Assembly: GCA_900553855.1 (NCBI GenBank)
Contig: USFG01000001.1
Location: 124,001 to 188,000, forward strand
Reading direction: 5' to 3'
DNA length: 64,000 nt
From: an uncultured Mycoplasmatota bacterium
GTDB lineage: Bacteria > Bacillota_I > Bacilli_A > RF39 > UBA660
Shown here: piece after piece, positions 25,481 to 32,947 of the stretch
How positions within the stretch are numbered: position 1 is the stretch's first letter
Layout of the letters: each line of letters begins with the position of its first letter
Notes under the pieces: generated by a model
Database searches by the model: none
Told to the model about the DNA's origin: nothing
The model's input: the letters and a program-made list of their open reading frames with translations, nothing else
Program-made: the position numbers and the translations under genes

Positions 25481-26533
25481 ATGTTAAAGGAAAATATTAA
25501 ATGGGAAAAATTTAAAATAGAGGATGTACTTGGTAATTCAAATAATTCTAAAGCATATCATAGTGAAAAATTAAAATTTATTGTAAATGATGAAGAAGGC
25601 ATTCCTTATGTAACTAGAACGAATTTAAATAATGGACTTTTTTCAATAGTAAAGTACGATGATTATAAAATTAATCCATCAAATACAATAAGTTTAGGTG
25701 CAGAAAATGCAAAGTATTTTTATCAACCTTATTCATATATAACAGGAAATAAAATGTATTATTATAATTCATCTAAAATTAATAAATATTCTGGGTTGTT
25801 TATAACAAGATGTTTGAATGATTCAATAAAAAATTGTGGATTCGGTTATGGGATGGGATTGACTGGCTCTAGGTCTGATGCTAGAAGTTTTATGCTTCCT
25901 GTAAATGATAAAGAAGAACCAAATTTTAAATTTATGGAAGAGTATATGAAATCTATTTTACAAAAAGAAATAGACTGTATTAAAAATTATTGTAAAAAAA
26001 CATTGTGCCAAATTGAATATAAAGAAATAGAAGAATTAAATAATAAAAAATGGAAAGAATTTAATATAAAGAAGATTTTTGATTCTGTAAATAGAGGAAA
26101 AAGATTAAAAAAAAGTGATCATAAATCAGGGGAAGTTCCATATGTTTCTTCGACAATGATGAATAATGGTGTTGATAATTTTATTAGTAATAAAGAAGGT
26201 AAGCGATTTAATAATTGTATTACTATTGCTAATAGTGGTTCTGTTGGCGCATCATTTTATCATCAATATGAATTTATTGGTAGCGATCATATCACATCAT
26301 TAAAAAATGATAAATTTAATAAGTATATTTATTTGTTTTTAACAACTATAGTTTCAAGAATAGGGAATAAATATAGTTTTAATAGAGAAATAAATGATTT
26401 TAGAATTAGTAAAGAAAAAATTTTGTTACCAGTAGATGAAAACGATAATCCGGATTATGAATATATGGAACAATATATAAAAAATATAATGTTTGAACAA
26501 TATAGTAAATATCTGCAATTTTTGGAGGATTAA
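25481..26533 (+). CDS. BcgI-like specificity (S) subunit
   Basis: 350 residues with two similar target-recognition halves. Each half begins with W-x-x-F-x-I/KIF and ends with an LLPVDENDNPDYEYMEQYIK-type phrase (first copy: LPVNDKEEPNFKFMEEYMK at about residues 140-160), which is typical of BcgIB-like S subunits. Two halves mean two half-sites. I start at ATG 25481, just after the methylase stop and 10 bases from GAGGAG, rather than at upstream in-frame ATG 25439, which lies inside the methylase gene. It is followed two bases later by the DUF4268 gene. Confidence 0.8.
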   Translation: MLKENIKWEKFKIEDVLGNSNNSKAYHSEKLKFIVNDEEGIPYVTRTNLNNGLFSIVKYDDYKINPSNTISLGAENAKYFYQPYSYITGNKMYYYNSSKINKYSGLFITRCLNDSIKNCGFGYGMGLTGSRSDARSFMLPVNDKEEPNFKFMEEYMKSILQKEIDCIKNYCKKTLCQIEYKEIEELNNKKWKEFNIKKIFDSVNRGKRLKKSDHKSGEVPYVSSTMMNNGVDNFISNKEGKRFNNCITIANSGSVGASFYHQYEFIGSDHITSLKNDKFNKYIYLFLTTIVSRIGNKYSFNREINDFRISKEKILLPVDENDNPDYEYMEQYIKNIMFEQYSKYLQFLED

Positions 26534-26535
26534 AA

Positions 26536-27468
26536 ATGAACTATAATTTAGGTAAATTAGAAAAAATAACAAATTTAAGAGAAGTCTGGAAAAATGAAGC
26601 CACAGATTTTACAAAATGGTTGGCTAAAGAGAATAATATTAAGTTACTAAGTGAAGAACTTGGATTTAATATTACTGTAGATGAAACAGAAGCTTCTACT
26701 GGAAGATATAATGTTGATATTAAAGCTCATGAAGAGGAAACAGATAAAACAATAATAATTGAAAATCAATTAGAAATGACTAATCATGACCATTTGGGAA
26801 AAGTAATTGTTTATTCTGCTGGATTTGATGCAGACATACAGATATGGATTGTTAAAGATGTTAGAGATGAACATAAACAAGCTGTTGATTGGTTAAATGA
26901 ACATTCTGATGAACATATTAATATATTCTTAGTTCAAATTGAATTGTGGAAAATTGGTGATTCTTTAATTGCTCCTAAATTTCAAATTATAAGTAAACCA
27001 AATAATTGGGCTAAAGCAATTAGAAAAAATGTTTCTAAAAATATGAGTAATGCTTCAACTATTCAATTAAACTTTTGGGAAGATTTTAAAAATTATTGTG
27101 AAGATAAAAAAGTTAATTTTTCACTTATTAAACCATTGCCGCAACATTGGTATAATATCTTTATAGGTAGAAGTGATTGTCATTTAGATTTAACTTATAA
27201 TACTAAGAAACATGAAATTGCATGTGAACTTTATATAAATGACAATAAAGATTTATATTATTTATTAGAACAATATAAAGAAGAAATTAATGAGAAGATA
27301 TCATCAAATTTACAATGGATGCCATTAGAAGGTAAAAAAGCATCAAGAATCAAATTAGTATCTAATTTAGATGTTGATCCTAATTCTGAATCTTGGGATG
27401 AAGCCTTTGAATGGATGAGCAATAATGTTGAATTGTTTAAGAATACATTTAGAAGATATTTAAAATAA
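26536..27468 (+). CDS. DUF4268 domain protein with nuclease-like N-terminus
   Basis: 310 residues. The N-terminal half has a PD-(D/E)xK-like arrangement: GRYNVDIKA near 57-65, then TIIIENQLEMTNHDHLGKV (E-N-Q in place of E-x-K), then IWIVKDVRDEH. The C-terminal half is the DUF4268 region. Proteins of this family occur beside restriction systems and in defence islands; the biochemical role is not settled. GGAGG precedes the ATG, and it starts two bases after the S subunit, so it belongs to the same operon. Confidence 0.72.
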   Translation: MNYNLGKLEKITNLREVWKNEATDFTKWLAKENNIKLLSEELGFNITVDETEASTGRYNVDIKAHEEETDKTIIIENQLEMTNHDHLGKVIVYSAGFDADIQIWIVKDVRDEHKQAVDWLNEHSDEHINIFLVQIELWKIGDSLIAPKFQIISKPNNWAKAIRKNVSKNMSNASTIQLNFWEDFKNYCEDKKVNFSLIKPLPQHWYNIFIGRSDCHLDLTYNTKKHEIACELYINDNKDLYYLLEQYKEEINEKISSNLQWMPLEGKKASRIKLVSNLDVDPNSESWDEAFEWMSNNVELFKNTFRRYLK

Positions 27469-27491
27469 TAAGAAAAAATGATATAATATTT

Positions 27492-27550
27492 GTGAATTAA
27501 AAGGAAGCGCTAGTATAGGCTTATAATAGTTTTGTATTGCGCTTTTTTTG
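27492..27550 (+). terminator. Long-loop hairpin after the restriction operon, before DUF3644
   Basis: AAGCGC pairs with GCGCTT across a loop of about 29 bases that also holds weaker pairing (AGTAT with GTATT); seven T follow. It ends about 10 bases before the DUF3644 ribosome binding site, so it may be a simple terminator or an attenuator. Confidence 0.55.
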
Positions 27551-27567
27551 TTATAGGAGGTATCAGT

Positions 27568-28650
27568 ATGTTAATAAAAGGAAAAGCAAAAGACTTGCTA
27601 GAGGATTCAATTAATAATGCATTATTGGCAGTTGAAATATATAATAAACCTAAATTAGAAAATCGAATAAAAAGTTACATAGTACATATGAATATAGCTT
27701 GGACAAAAGCGTTTCATGCTTATTTTCATAAAACAATAGGTGAAAAATATTTTTACAAGGATTCAAATGGAAAGTATCAAAGAATTGATGGTGAAAAACG
27801 TACTTGGGAATTAAAGACGTGTATGGATAGATATAAAAAACTTAATAATGCAGCATATATGAATAACATATTTTTTATAAAATTACGTAATAAAATTGAG
27901 CATAGTTATTTAAATTGTACGGATTTAGAGATAAAAATATTTGGTGAGTGTCAATCTTTGTTATACAATTATGAAAATTTTATAATTGAAAATTTTGGAC
28001 AAGAATATTCTATTAATGTATCATTACCATTTTCTTTGCAATTTTCGGAATTAAGAAACGAAAAATCATATAAATCAAGCAAAATGTTACTATCAAAAGA
28101 AATGTCTAAAATAAATGAATTTATTGATAAGTTTAGAGATAGTTTATCCTCAGAAGTTTATTCTATGCAAGAATATAGTATTAAATTAGTGCAAATACCA
28201 ATAATATCAAATACAAATAAAGGAGATTTAGCAATTCAATTTTTAAATTGGGATAAATTAACAGAAGAAGAAAAACAAGAAGTAGAAAGGCTTACAGCTT
28301 TAGTCAAAAACAAAACAGTAATAAAAAGTATAACAAACGCAGATAAAATGCTTCCGGGTACAATAAATAATAAAATAAAAGAGAAATATCCAAAATTCAA
28401 CTTAAATATTCATTCATATTTGACATATATATTTTCAATAAAACCTTCTAAAAAATTAGAACCGTCTAAAGATCCTTTTGATACAAATACAAAGTATTGC
28501 TATTATGATCAAACGCATAAGGATTATCAATATACAAATGAATGGGTGGAATTTATAGAAAAATTATTAGCCGAAAATAAGTTGTCAATTGAAACAATTA
28601 AAGAATTATATAGAGATAAATGTAAACTTGAAATCCAAGAATATGAATAA
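27568..28650 (+). CDS. DUF3644-like protein
   Basis: 360 residues. The N-terminal half has the pattern of DUF3644: AKDLLEDSINNALLAVEIYNKP, HMNIAWTKAFHAYFHK, ELKTCMDRYKKL, and NIFFIKLRNKIEHSYL. The last segment contains R-N-K-I-E-H, a HEPN-like R-x4-H motif that could mark RNase activity. The family is frequent near restriction genes in mobile islands, with no defined function. GGAGG upstream of ATG 27568 excludes the longer frame from 27532, which begins inside the hairpin. Own terminator at 28657. Confidence 0.65.
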   Translation: MLIKGKAKDLLEDSINNALLAVEIYNKPKLENRIKSYIVHMNIAWTKAFHAYFHKTIGEKYFYKDSNGKYQRIDGEKRTWELKTCMDRYKKLNNAAYMNNIFFIKLRNKIEHSYLNCTDLEIKIFGECQSLLYNYENFIIENFGQEYSINVSLPFSLQFSELRNEKSYKSSKMLLSKEMSKINEFIDKFRDSLSSEVYSMQEYSIKLVQIPIISNTNKGDLAIQFLNWDKLTEEEKQEVERLTALVKNKTVIKSITNADKMLPGTINNKIKEKYPKFNLNIHSYLTYIFSIKPSKKLEPSKDPFDTNTKYCYYDQTHKDYQYTNEWVEFIEKLLAENKLSIETIKELYRDKCKLEIQEYE

Positions 28651-28655
28651 TAATT

Positions 28656-28680
28656 GGGAGTACAGAAATGTACTCCTTTT
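28656..28680 (+). terminator. Terminator after the DUF3644 gene
   Basis: GGAGTACA pairs perfectly with TGTACTCC around a GAAA tetraloop, followed by four T. Confidence 0.82.
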
Positions 28681-28750
28681 GCATGTTTTGTACAATTTCT
28701 TTTTATTTTAATTTGTTATAAGATGAAAACACCTAGGGAAAATAGTATTT

Positions 28751-28764
28751 AAAAGTGCACTTTT
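28751..28764. promoter_or_regulatory. 14-bp perfect palindrome upstream of the HTH gene
   Basis: AAAAGTGCACTTTT is self-complementary over all 14 bases and lies 35 bases before ATG 28799. It is a likely binding site for the following winged-helix protein or another element regulator. Confidence 0.5.
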
Positions 28765-28798
28765 ATTGTCTCAAGATATATCTTATATATTGATTATT

Positions 28799-29305
28799 AT
28801 GGATAAAGAAGAATTCATAAATGTATTTATTTTAAAATCCGTATTAAGAGATAATAGATTAACTTTTTTAGAAAGATTATTATTAATTCATATAATAAGT
28901 CTTTGTAAGAAAAATGGTTATTGTTGGGCTACTAATAGATATTTTTGTGATATTTATAATGTAACACAGGTAACTATATCAAAAAGTATAAGTAATTTAG
29001 CCACCTTTGGTTATATTAAGACTCAATACGATAATACGAGTACAAATAATTCTAAGCGTATAATTAAATTATCAGAAGTCTTAAATTTAAAATTAAAAAG
29101 TATTAAAGATAATTTTAATACAGGCTATAAACTAAACTTTAAACAATATAATAATAAATTAAATAAAAAAGAAGATAGTATTTATTATAAAGATGAAGAT
29201 GGTAATGAATACTGGCATGGTAAGTTAATACCTAAAAATGAAGCAACTATTGAAGAACAAGAAGAATTAAAAAAATTATTAAGTGATATATACGAGGAGG
29301 AATAA
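28799..29305 (+). CDS. Winged-helix HTH protein of the mobile element
   Basis: 168 residues. The N-terminal 85 residues form a winged helix of the replication-initiator/HTH_36 type (RLTFLERLLLIHIISLC, then ATNRYFCDIYNVTQVTISKSISNLATFGYIK as a region). The rest is charged and low in complexity, with a short acidic end. Such proteins are common next to serine recombinases in integrative elements, as regulators or DnaD-like factors. The start is uncertain: no clear ribosome binding site precedes ATG 28799, and the in-frame TTG at 28766 sits right behind a palindrome. Confidence 0.6.
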   Translation: MDKEEFINVFILKSVLRDNRLTFLERLLLIHIISLCKKNGYCWATNRYFCDIYNVTQVTISKSISNLATFGYIKTQYDNTSTNNSKRIIKLSEVLNLKLKSIKDNFNTGYKLNFKQYNNKLNKKEDSIYYKDEDGNEYWHGKLIPKNEATIEEQEELKKLLSDIYEEE

Positions 29306-29350
29306 GAAATAAAATGAAAAAGACACTCATAAAATTTTATGAGGTGGCTT

Positions 29351-29449
29351 ATGTTTAAAATTACGGAAACTTTTAAAAAAGATGATAATGCTCTTAATTT
29401 GGTGGATTTGTTAAATAAATATATAAAAAGTGTACTAATTAAAAATTAG
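29351..29449 (+). CDS. Small ORF before the serine recombinase
   Basis: 32 codons, MFKITETFKKDDNALNLVDL and onward to TAG at 29447. GAGGTGG stands 5 bases before the ATG, which makes translation plausible. Tn4451-like elements often have tiny genes (for example tnpW) beside the recombinase, but I cannot assign this one by sequence. Confidence 0.4.
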   Translation: MFKITETFKKDDNALNLVDLLNKYIKSVLIKN

Positions 29450-29466
29450 CACATTCGCGAGTTTGA

Positions 29467-29489
29467 ATATAAAGTATTATACTTTATAT
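29467..29489. promoter_or_regulatory. Perfect inverted repeat upstream of the recombinase
   Basis: ATATAAAGTA and TACTTTATAT are exact complements around a TTA centre, 38 bases before the recombinase start. There is no T-run, so an operator or DNA site is more likely than a terminator. Confidence 0.55.
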
Positions 29490-29526
29490 GGCTTTGATTG
29501 TTATACAAAAAAGAAAGGAGTAATAA

Positions 29527-31101
29527 ATGTATAACGGATTGATACAAATGCCAAATAATATTTATAGAGCTGTCATATATATAAGATTATCTGAAGCAGA
29601 TGAAGGAAAATCTTATGAATCAGAAAGTGAAAGTATTACTAATCAAAGAAATTTATTAATGAATTTTGTAAAAGAAAAAGGTTTTATATTTGTTGGAGAA
29701 TATGTTGATGACGGATATTCTGGTACTAATTTTGAAAGACCTGGATTTACTAAAATGATTGAAGACATTAAAAACAAAATGGCTAATTTGGTTATAGTAA
29801 AAGATTTATCAAGATTAGGTAGAGATCATGTTATGACAGGATATTATATAGAAAACTTTTTTCCAGAAAATAATATAAGATTTATATCATTACAAGAAAA
29901 CTACGATAGTGCAATTAATCAAGCAAGTAATGATTCATCGACATTTATAATTGCTTGTAATGATTATTATAGTAGGCAAAATTCTATTAAAATTAGAAGT
30001 GTTTTAAATGATAAAAGAAAGAAAGGTAAGTTTATTGGAAGTAATCCAAGTTATGGTTATATGAAAGATCCAGAAGAAAAAGGGCATTTAATACCAGATC
30101 CAGAATATGCGCCAGTAGTTAAAAAAATATTTGAAATGGCTGCTAATGGTGTAGGGTTATCTGATATAACTTCATATTTAAATGATAATAAAATTAAAAC
30201 ACCTAGCAGTTTAAAACGAAAAAATCCTAATTCTAAAATGAGATATAATGAACAATGGACTACATCATCAGTTAAAAAGATATTAAAGAATAGAATGTAT
30301 ACAGGTGACATGGTTCAAAGTACACAGACCAAAGTAAATTATAAATCTAAAAAGAAAAAATCTCTTCCAAAAAGCAATTGGGACATAGTTCCTGGAACAC
30401 ATGAACCATTAGTTGATAAACTAACATTTGAAAGAATACAAGGTAATGTCAAAAGGACTAATGTAAGTGTTAGTAATAGAGAAAAAAGATTATTTGAAAA
30501 TTTACTATTTTGCAAAGAATGCGGTAATGCATTAACTATTACGTACCGAAAAAATCATAATTATTGGACTATTAATTGTAATAAATATGCAAGAGATCCA
30601 AGAAGAAGACTATGTGAACCACATTTTATGCCATATGATAAATTAGAAGAAGCTTTACTTGAAGTAGTAAGAACAACCTGTAAAGATTATATTAATAAAA
30701 TTGATTCTAAAGTCTTATCAAAGGAAATAGCAGATAAAAATAGTAGTAAGAATGATAATAAGGAAAAGATAAGATATTTAGAAAATAAGATAAAAGAATA
30801 TATCTCAAAAATAGATATGTTATATGAAGATAAGTTTAGAGGTAATATTTCAGAGGCTACTTATAAAAGGTTATCACAGGAAACAGAAAGACTTTTGAAT
30901 AAGTCCCAGTTAGATTTAGAAAGATATAAAAATATTAAAAAAGAAAGTATCAAAACAAAAGAATTAGAAGAATATGAAAAAAGAATAAGAGAATTAATTG
31001 ATATAAAGAAACCTACTAGAGAACTTTTACAAACATTAATTGATAAAATTGAAATTGATAAGAATAAAAATATTGAAATTTTCTATAAATTCATGATTTA
31101 A
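29527..31101 (+). CDS. Large serine recombinase (TnpX-like)
   Basis: 524 residues. The resolvase catalytic domain is at 1-160 with nucleophile Ser22 (YIRLSEAD), followed by KDLSRLGRDHVMTGYYIE. The recombinase domain follows (GYMKDPEEKGHLIPDP...). A zinc ribbon shows CKECG near residue 335 and later cysteines (NCNKYA, RRRLCEPH), and then comes a coiled coil of about 100 residues. This is the standard order of TnpX/TndX and phage serine integrases. It is the obvious enzyme for inserting and excising the element at the GA core. The ribosome binding site is AAAGGAG. Confidence 0.93.
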   Translation: MYNGLIQMPNNIYRAVIYIRLSEADEGKSYESESESITNQRNLLMNFVKEKGFIFVGEYVDDGYSGTNFERPGFTKMIEDIKNKMANLVIVKDLSRLGRDHVMTGYYIENFFPENNIRFISLQENYDSAINQASNDSSTFIIACNDYYSRQNSIKIRSVLNDKRKKGKFIGSNPSYGYMKDPEEKGHLIPDPEYAPVVKKIFEMAANGVGLSDITSYLNDNKIKTPSSLKRKNPNSKMRYNEQWTTSSVKKILKNRMYTGDMVQSTQTKVNYKSKKKKSLPKSNWDIVPGTHEPLVDKLTFERIQGNVKRTNVSVSNREKRLFENLLFCKECGNALTITYRKNHNYWTINCNKYARDPRRRLCEPHFMPYDKLEEALLEVVRTTCKDYINKIDSKVLSKEIADKNSSKNDNKEKIRYLENKIKEYISKIDMLYEDKFRGNISEATYKRLSQETERLLNKSQLDLERYKNIKKESIKTKELEEYEKRIRELIDIKKPTRELLQTLIDKIEIDKNKNIEIFYKFMI

Positions 31102-31103
31102 AA

Positions 31104-31126
31104 ATTCTGTGCATTATGCACAGAAT
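31104..31126. terminator. Perfect hairpin after the recombinase
   Basis: ATTCTGTGCA and TGCACAGAAT pair exactly around TTA. T-runs follow only on the minus strand, so it fits best as a minus-strand stop protecting the recombinase, or as the first member of the palindrome array that follows. Confidence 0.6.
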
Positions 31127-31163
31127 AGTACATAAAATTAAAACTCGTATATATCACAATTAT

Positions 31164-31390
31164 AACTTCGGCCCAAATTGGTCCGAAACCTAAAGATAAA
31201 TAACTTTGTCCCAAATTGGGATAAGGTTAACATACGACCGTGTTGGTCGAAAGTTATAACTTCGTCGCATATCGCTACGAGGTTAAAAAAATGACAAATT
31301 AACATGTAATATAATTTTTTGTAAGCCAAATTATAACTTGTGTTCAACTTGGACACAAGTTAAAACTTCTACCCAAGATGGGCAGAAGTT
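31164..31390. repeat. Array of six 27-nt imperfect palindromes with covarying arms
   Basis: Units at 31164-31190, 31202-31228, 31229-31255, 31258-31284, 31335-31361 and 31364-31390, all exactly 27 bases. Each starts AAC (five of six AACTT-like, one AACATA) and five end in GTT (AAGTT or AGGTT). Between the ends the arms differ from unit to unit but remain complementary, with up to 13 pairs around a single central base (units 2 and 5). Several centres read CCAA-N-TTGG. Units 2-3 touch; 3-4 and 5-6 are 2 bases apart. There are no spacers of CRISPR type. Selection on the fold rather than the sequence is indicated; function is unknown. Confidence 0.85.
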
Positions 31391-31409
31391 GAATATTATA
31401 TAGTTATAC

Positions 31410-32081
31410 TTATTGCTTTTTTGATAGCTGATTTTTATACTTATCAAAGTTTAAATATATATAAGATAAGTCATCACTCAAGTTTGAACGAATGGTTTTC
31501 TTTGAAGTGAATGATTTATTAATTATTATTTTAAAGATGATTATAGGTATTAAAAATCCAATTATAATTCCTAACGCAGAACCAAGTATAACTGATATTT
31601 TGGTTGTATCTATTGCCTGTGTTTCAGTGTTATATGCAATTTCAATAAAGGATGATAATGTTAATGAAATAGAAACAATCCATCCTAGATAATCTGATTC
31701 TACTTTAATTGGTTTTTCACTATTATAATAATCAATAGCTAATTTCAAATCATTTTTAGTTTTGAAGTTATATTGTTTCAATAATAGTATGATATTATTA
31801 AAATTTTGTTTTTCGACTTCGCTACTATAAATTTTTAATTTTTCTATAATATTAATTTTCTTTTTTATATTAACATTTTTCATAGTTTTAATATAATTTA
31901 TTATAAAATATCCTATAACGAAAATAAAAAGTAAGGTATAAATAAAATACGGCTTAATATTATCGGAAATTTGTAATAACGAAGAACCTAAAATTAATAA
32001 AAATGATGTAATCCAGTAGAATTTATTAAATTTAGTTTCTCTTAAATTCTTTTTATAATTTTTCTCTATATCTTTAAACAC
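31410..32081 (-). CDS. Membrane protein of unknown function in the element
   Basis: 223 residues with four predicted membrane helices in two pairs (residues about 22-40 and 44-62; about 130-150 and 165-185), a charged cytosolic segment between the pairs and a basic C-terminus. I do not recognise the family. It is the only minus-strand gene of the element. Its 3' end lies 20 bases from the palindrome array, and its 5' end is divergent from the AbiEi gene. In a defence island a four-helix protein can be a membrane effector, but nothing here proves that. Confidence 0.6.
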   Translation of the reverse strand: MFKDIEKNYKKNLRETKFNKFYWITSFLLILGSSLLQISDNIKPYFIYTLLFIFVIGYFIINYIKTMKNVNIKKKINIIEKLKIYSSEVEKQNFNNIILLLKQYNFKTKNDLKLAIDYYNSEKPIKVESDYLGWIVSISLTLSSFIEIAYNTETQAIDTTKISVILGSALGIIIGFLIPIIIFKIIINKSFTSKKTIRSNLSDDLSYIYLNFDKYKNQLSKKQ

Positions 32082-32170
32082 GATATCATCTCCTAAATGT
32101 CTTCTATTATAGCATGAATTGCTAAATATATAATCATCAAAACTGATATAAATGTTAAAAACAATTCTAT

Positions 32171-32218
32171 TGACTTGACAAAATTACTGATTATGGTATA
32201 ATTTCAGTAGAAAAGTCA
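32171..32218 (+). promoter_or_regulatory. AbiEi promoter with nested operator
   Basis: TTGACA (32175-32180) and TATAAT (32197-32202), 16 apart. TACTGA (32185-32190) and TCAGTA (32204-32209) flank the -10 box symmetrically, and TGACTT (32171) / AAGTCA (32213) form an outer pair on nearly the same axis. Known AbiEi proteins repress their own promoter through inverted repeats. Confidence 0.75.
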
Positions 32219-32232
32219 AAAAGAGGTATAGT

Positions 32233-32859
32233 ATGGAAAAATTAACTATAAAAGAATTTCAAGATAAAAGTAATATCGAAATTATTGAAGAACTTATGAA
32301 AAAAAATAATGGATATATTACTTCAAAGGAATTAGATATGTTTGATATACACAGGATGTATCTTTCAATTATGCAAGAAAAAGAACTTATAAAAAAAGTA
32401 GCAACCGGTATTTATATTGATACTAATAAAATTGAAGATAATTATTATGTCTTTGGTTTAAGTATGCCTAATATAATATATTCTCATATGACTGCTTTAT
32501 ATTTTCATGGCCTATCTATAGAGGCTTCAACTGTTGTATATGATATAACAGTAAAACGAAGTTATAATAGTGTTCATTTAAGAAAACATAATGTGTTTTA
32601 TGTTGATAATGATATTTATGAACTTGGACTTGTTGAAGTAGAAACACCTATAGGTAATAAAGTTAAAGCATATGACGTCGAAAGATGTATATGTGATATT
32701 ATTAGATCTAAAAATAGAATGGATTCTGAACATATTAAACATAGTATAAGAGAGTATATAAAAAGAAAGGATAAGGATCTTGTTAAACTATCTTCATATG
32801 CTGAAAAAATGGGTATTAAAGATAGTGTAATGAGTTATGTAGATATGATGTATGATTAG
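32233..32859 (+). CDS. AbiEi-type antitoxin/transcriptional regulator without its toxin
   Basis: 208 residues. The N-terminal winged helix is at about 12-65 (ELMKKNNGYITSKELDMFDIHRMYL, then KKVATGIYI). The AbiEi_1-like C-terminal part includes SHMTALYFHGL and YDVERCICDIIRSKNRMD, the latter the usual signature of these regulators. In abiE systems the following gene is the nucleotidyltransferase toxin AbiEii, but only about 88 bases separate this gene from the BRO gene. Perfect promoter and palindromic operator sit upstream. It may be an orphan repressor or a domesticated regulator. Confidence 0.78.
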   Translation: MEKLTIKEFQDKSNIEIIEELMKKNNGYITSKELDMFDIHRMYLSIMQEKELIKKVATGIYIDTNKIEDNYYVFGLSMPNIIYSHMTALYFHGLSIEASTVVYDITVKRSYNSVHLRKHNVFYVDNDIYELGLVEVETPIGNKVKAYDVERCICDIIRSKNRMDSEHIKHSIREYIKRKDKDLVKLSSYAEKMGIKDSVMSYVDMMYD

Positions 32860-32947
32860 TATAGATTTAAATCATAAAGATTTATTTAATAAAATTTTGA
32901 AGATATAATTGATTTATCTGAATTTGAAATAGAGTAGGAGGTAACTT
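32860..32947 (+). other. Gap after AbiEi with a possible toxin remnant
   Basis: Where abiEii should start, a frame overlapping the abiEi stop reads SIDLNHKDLFNKILKI and then stops. A second short frame ends DLSEFEIE. These could be the two ends of a deleted AbiEii gene, but the pieces are too short to prove it. The ribosome binding site of the next gene is at the right edge. Confidence 0.3.

Noticed and set aside
31164..31390. CRISPR array or integron attC sites
   Set aside because: The units are palindromes with differing sequence, not identical repeats with spacers, and there are no cas genes. The AAC...GTT ends recall attC, but the units are too short, hold no cassettes between them, and no IntI tyrosine recombinase is present.
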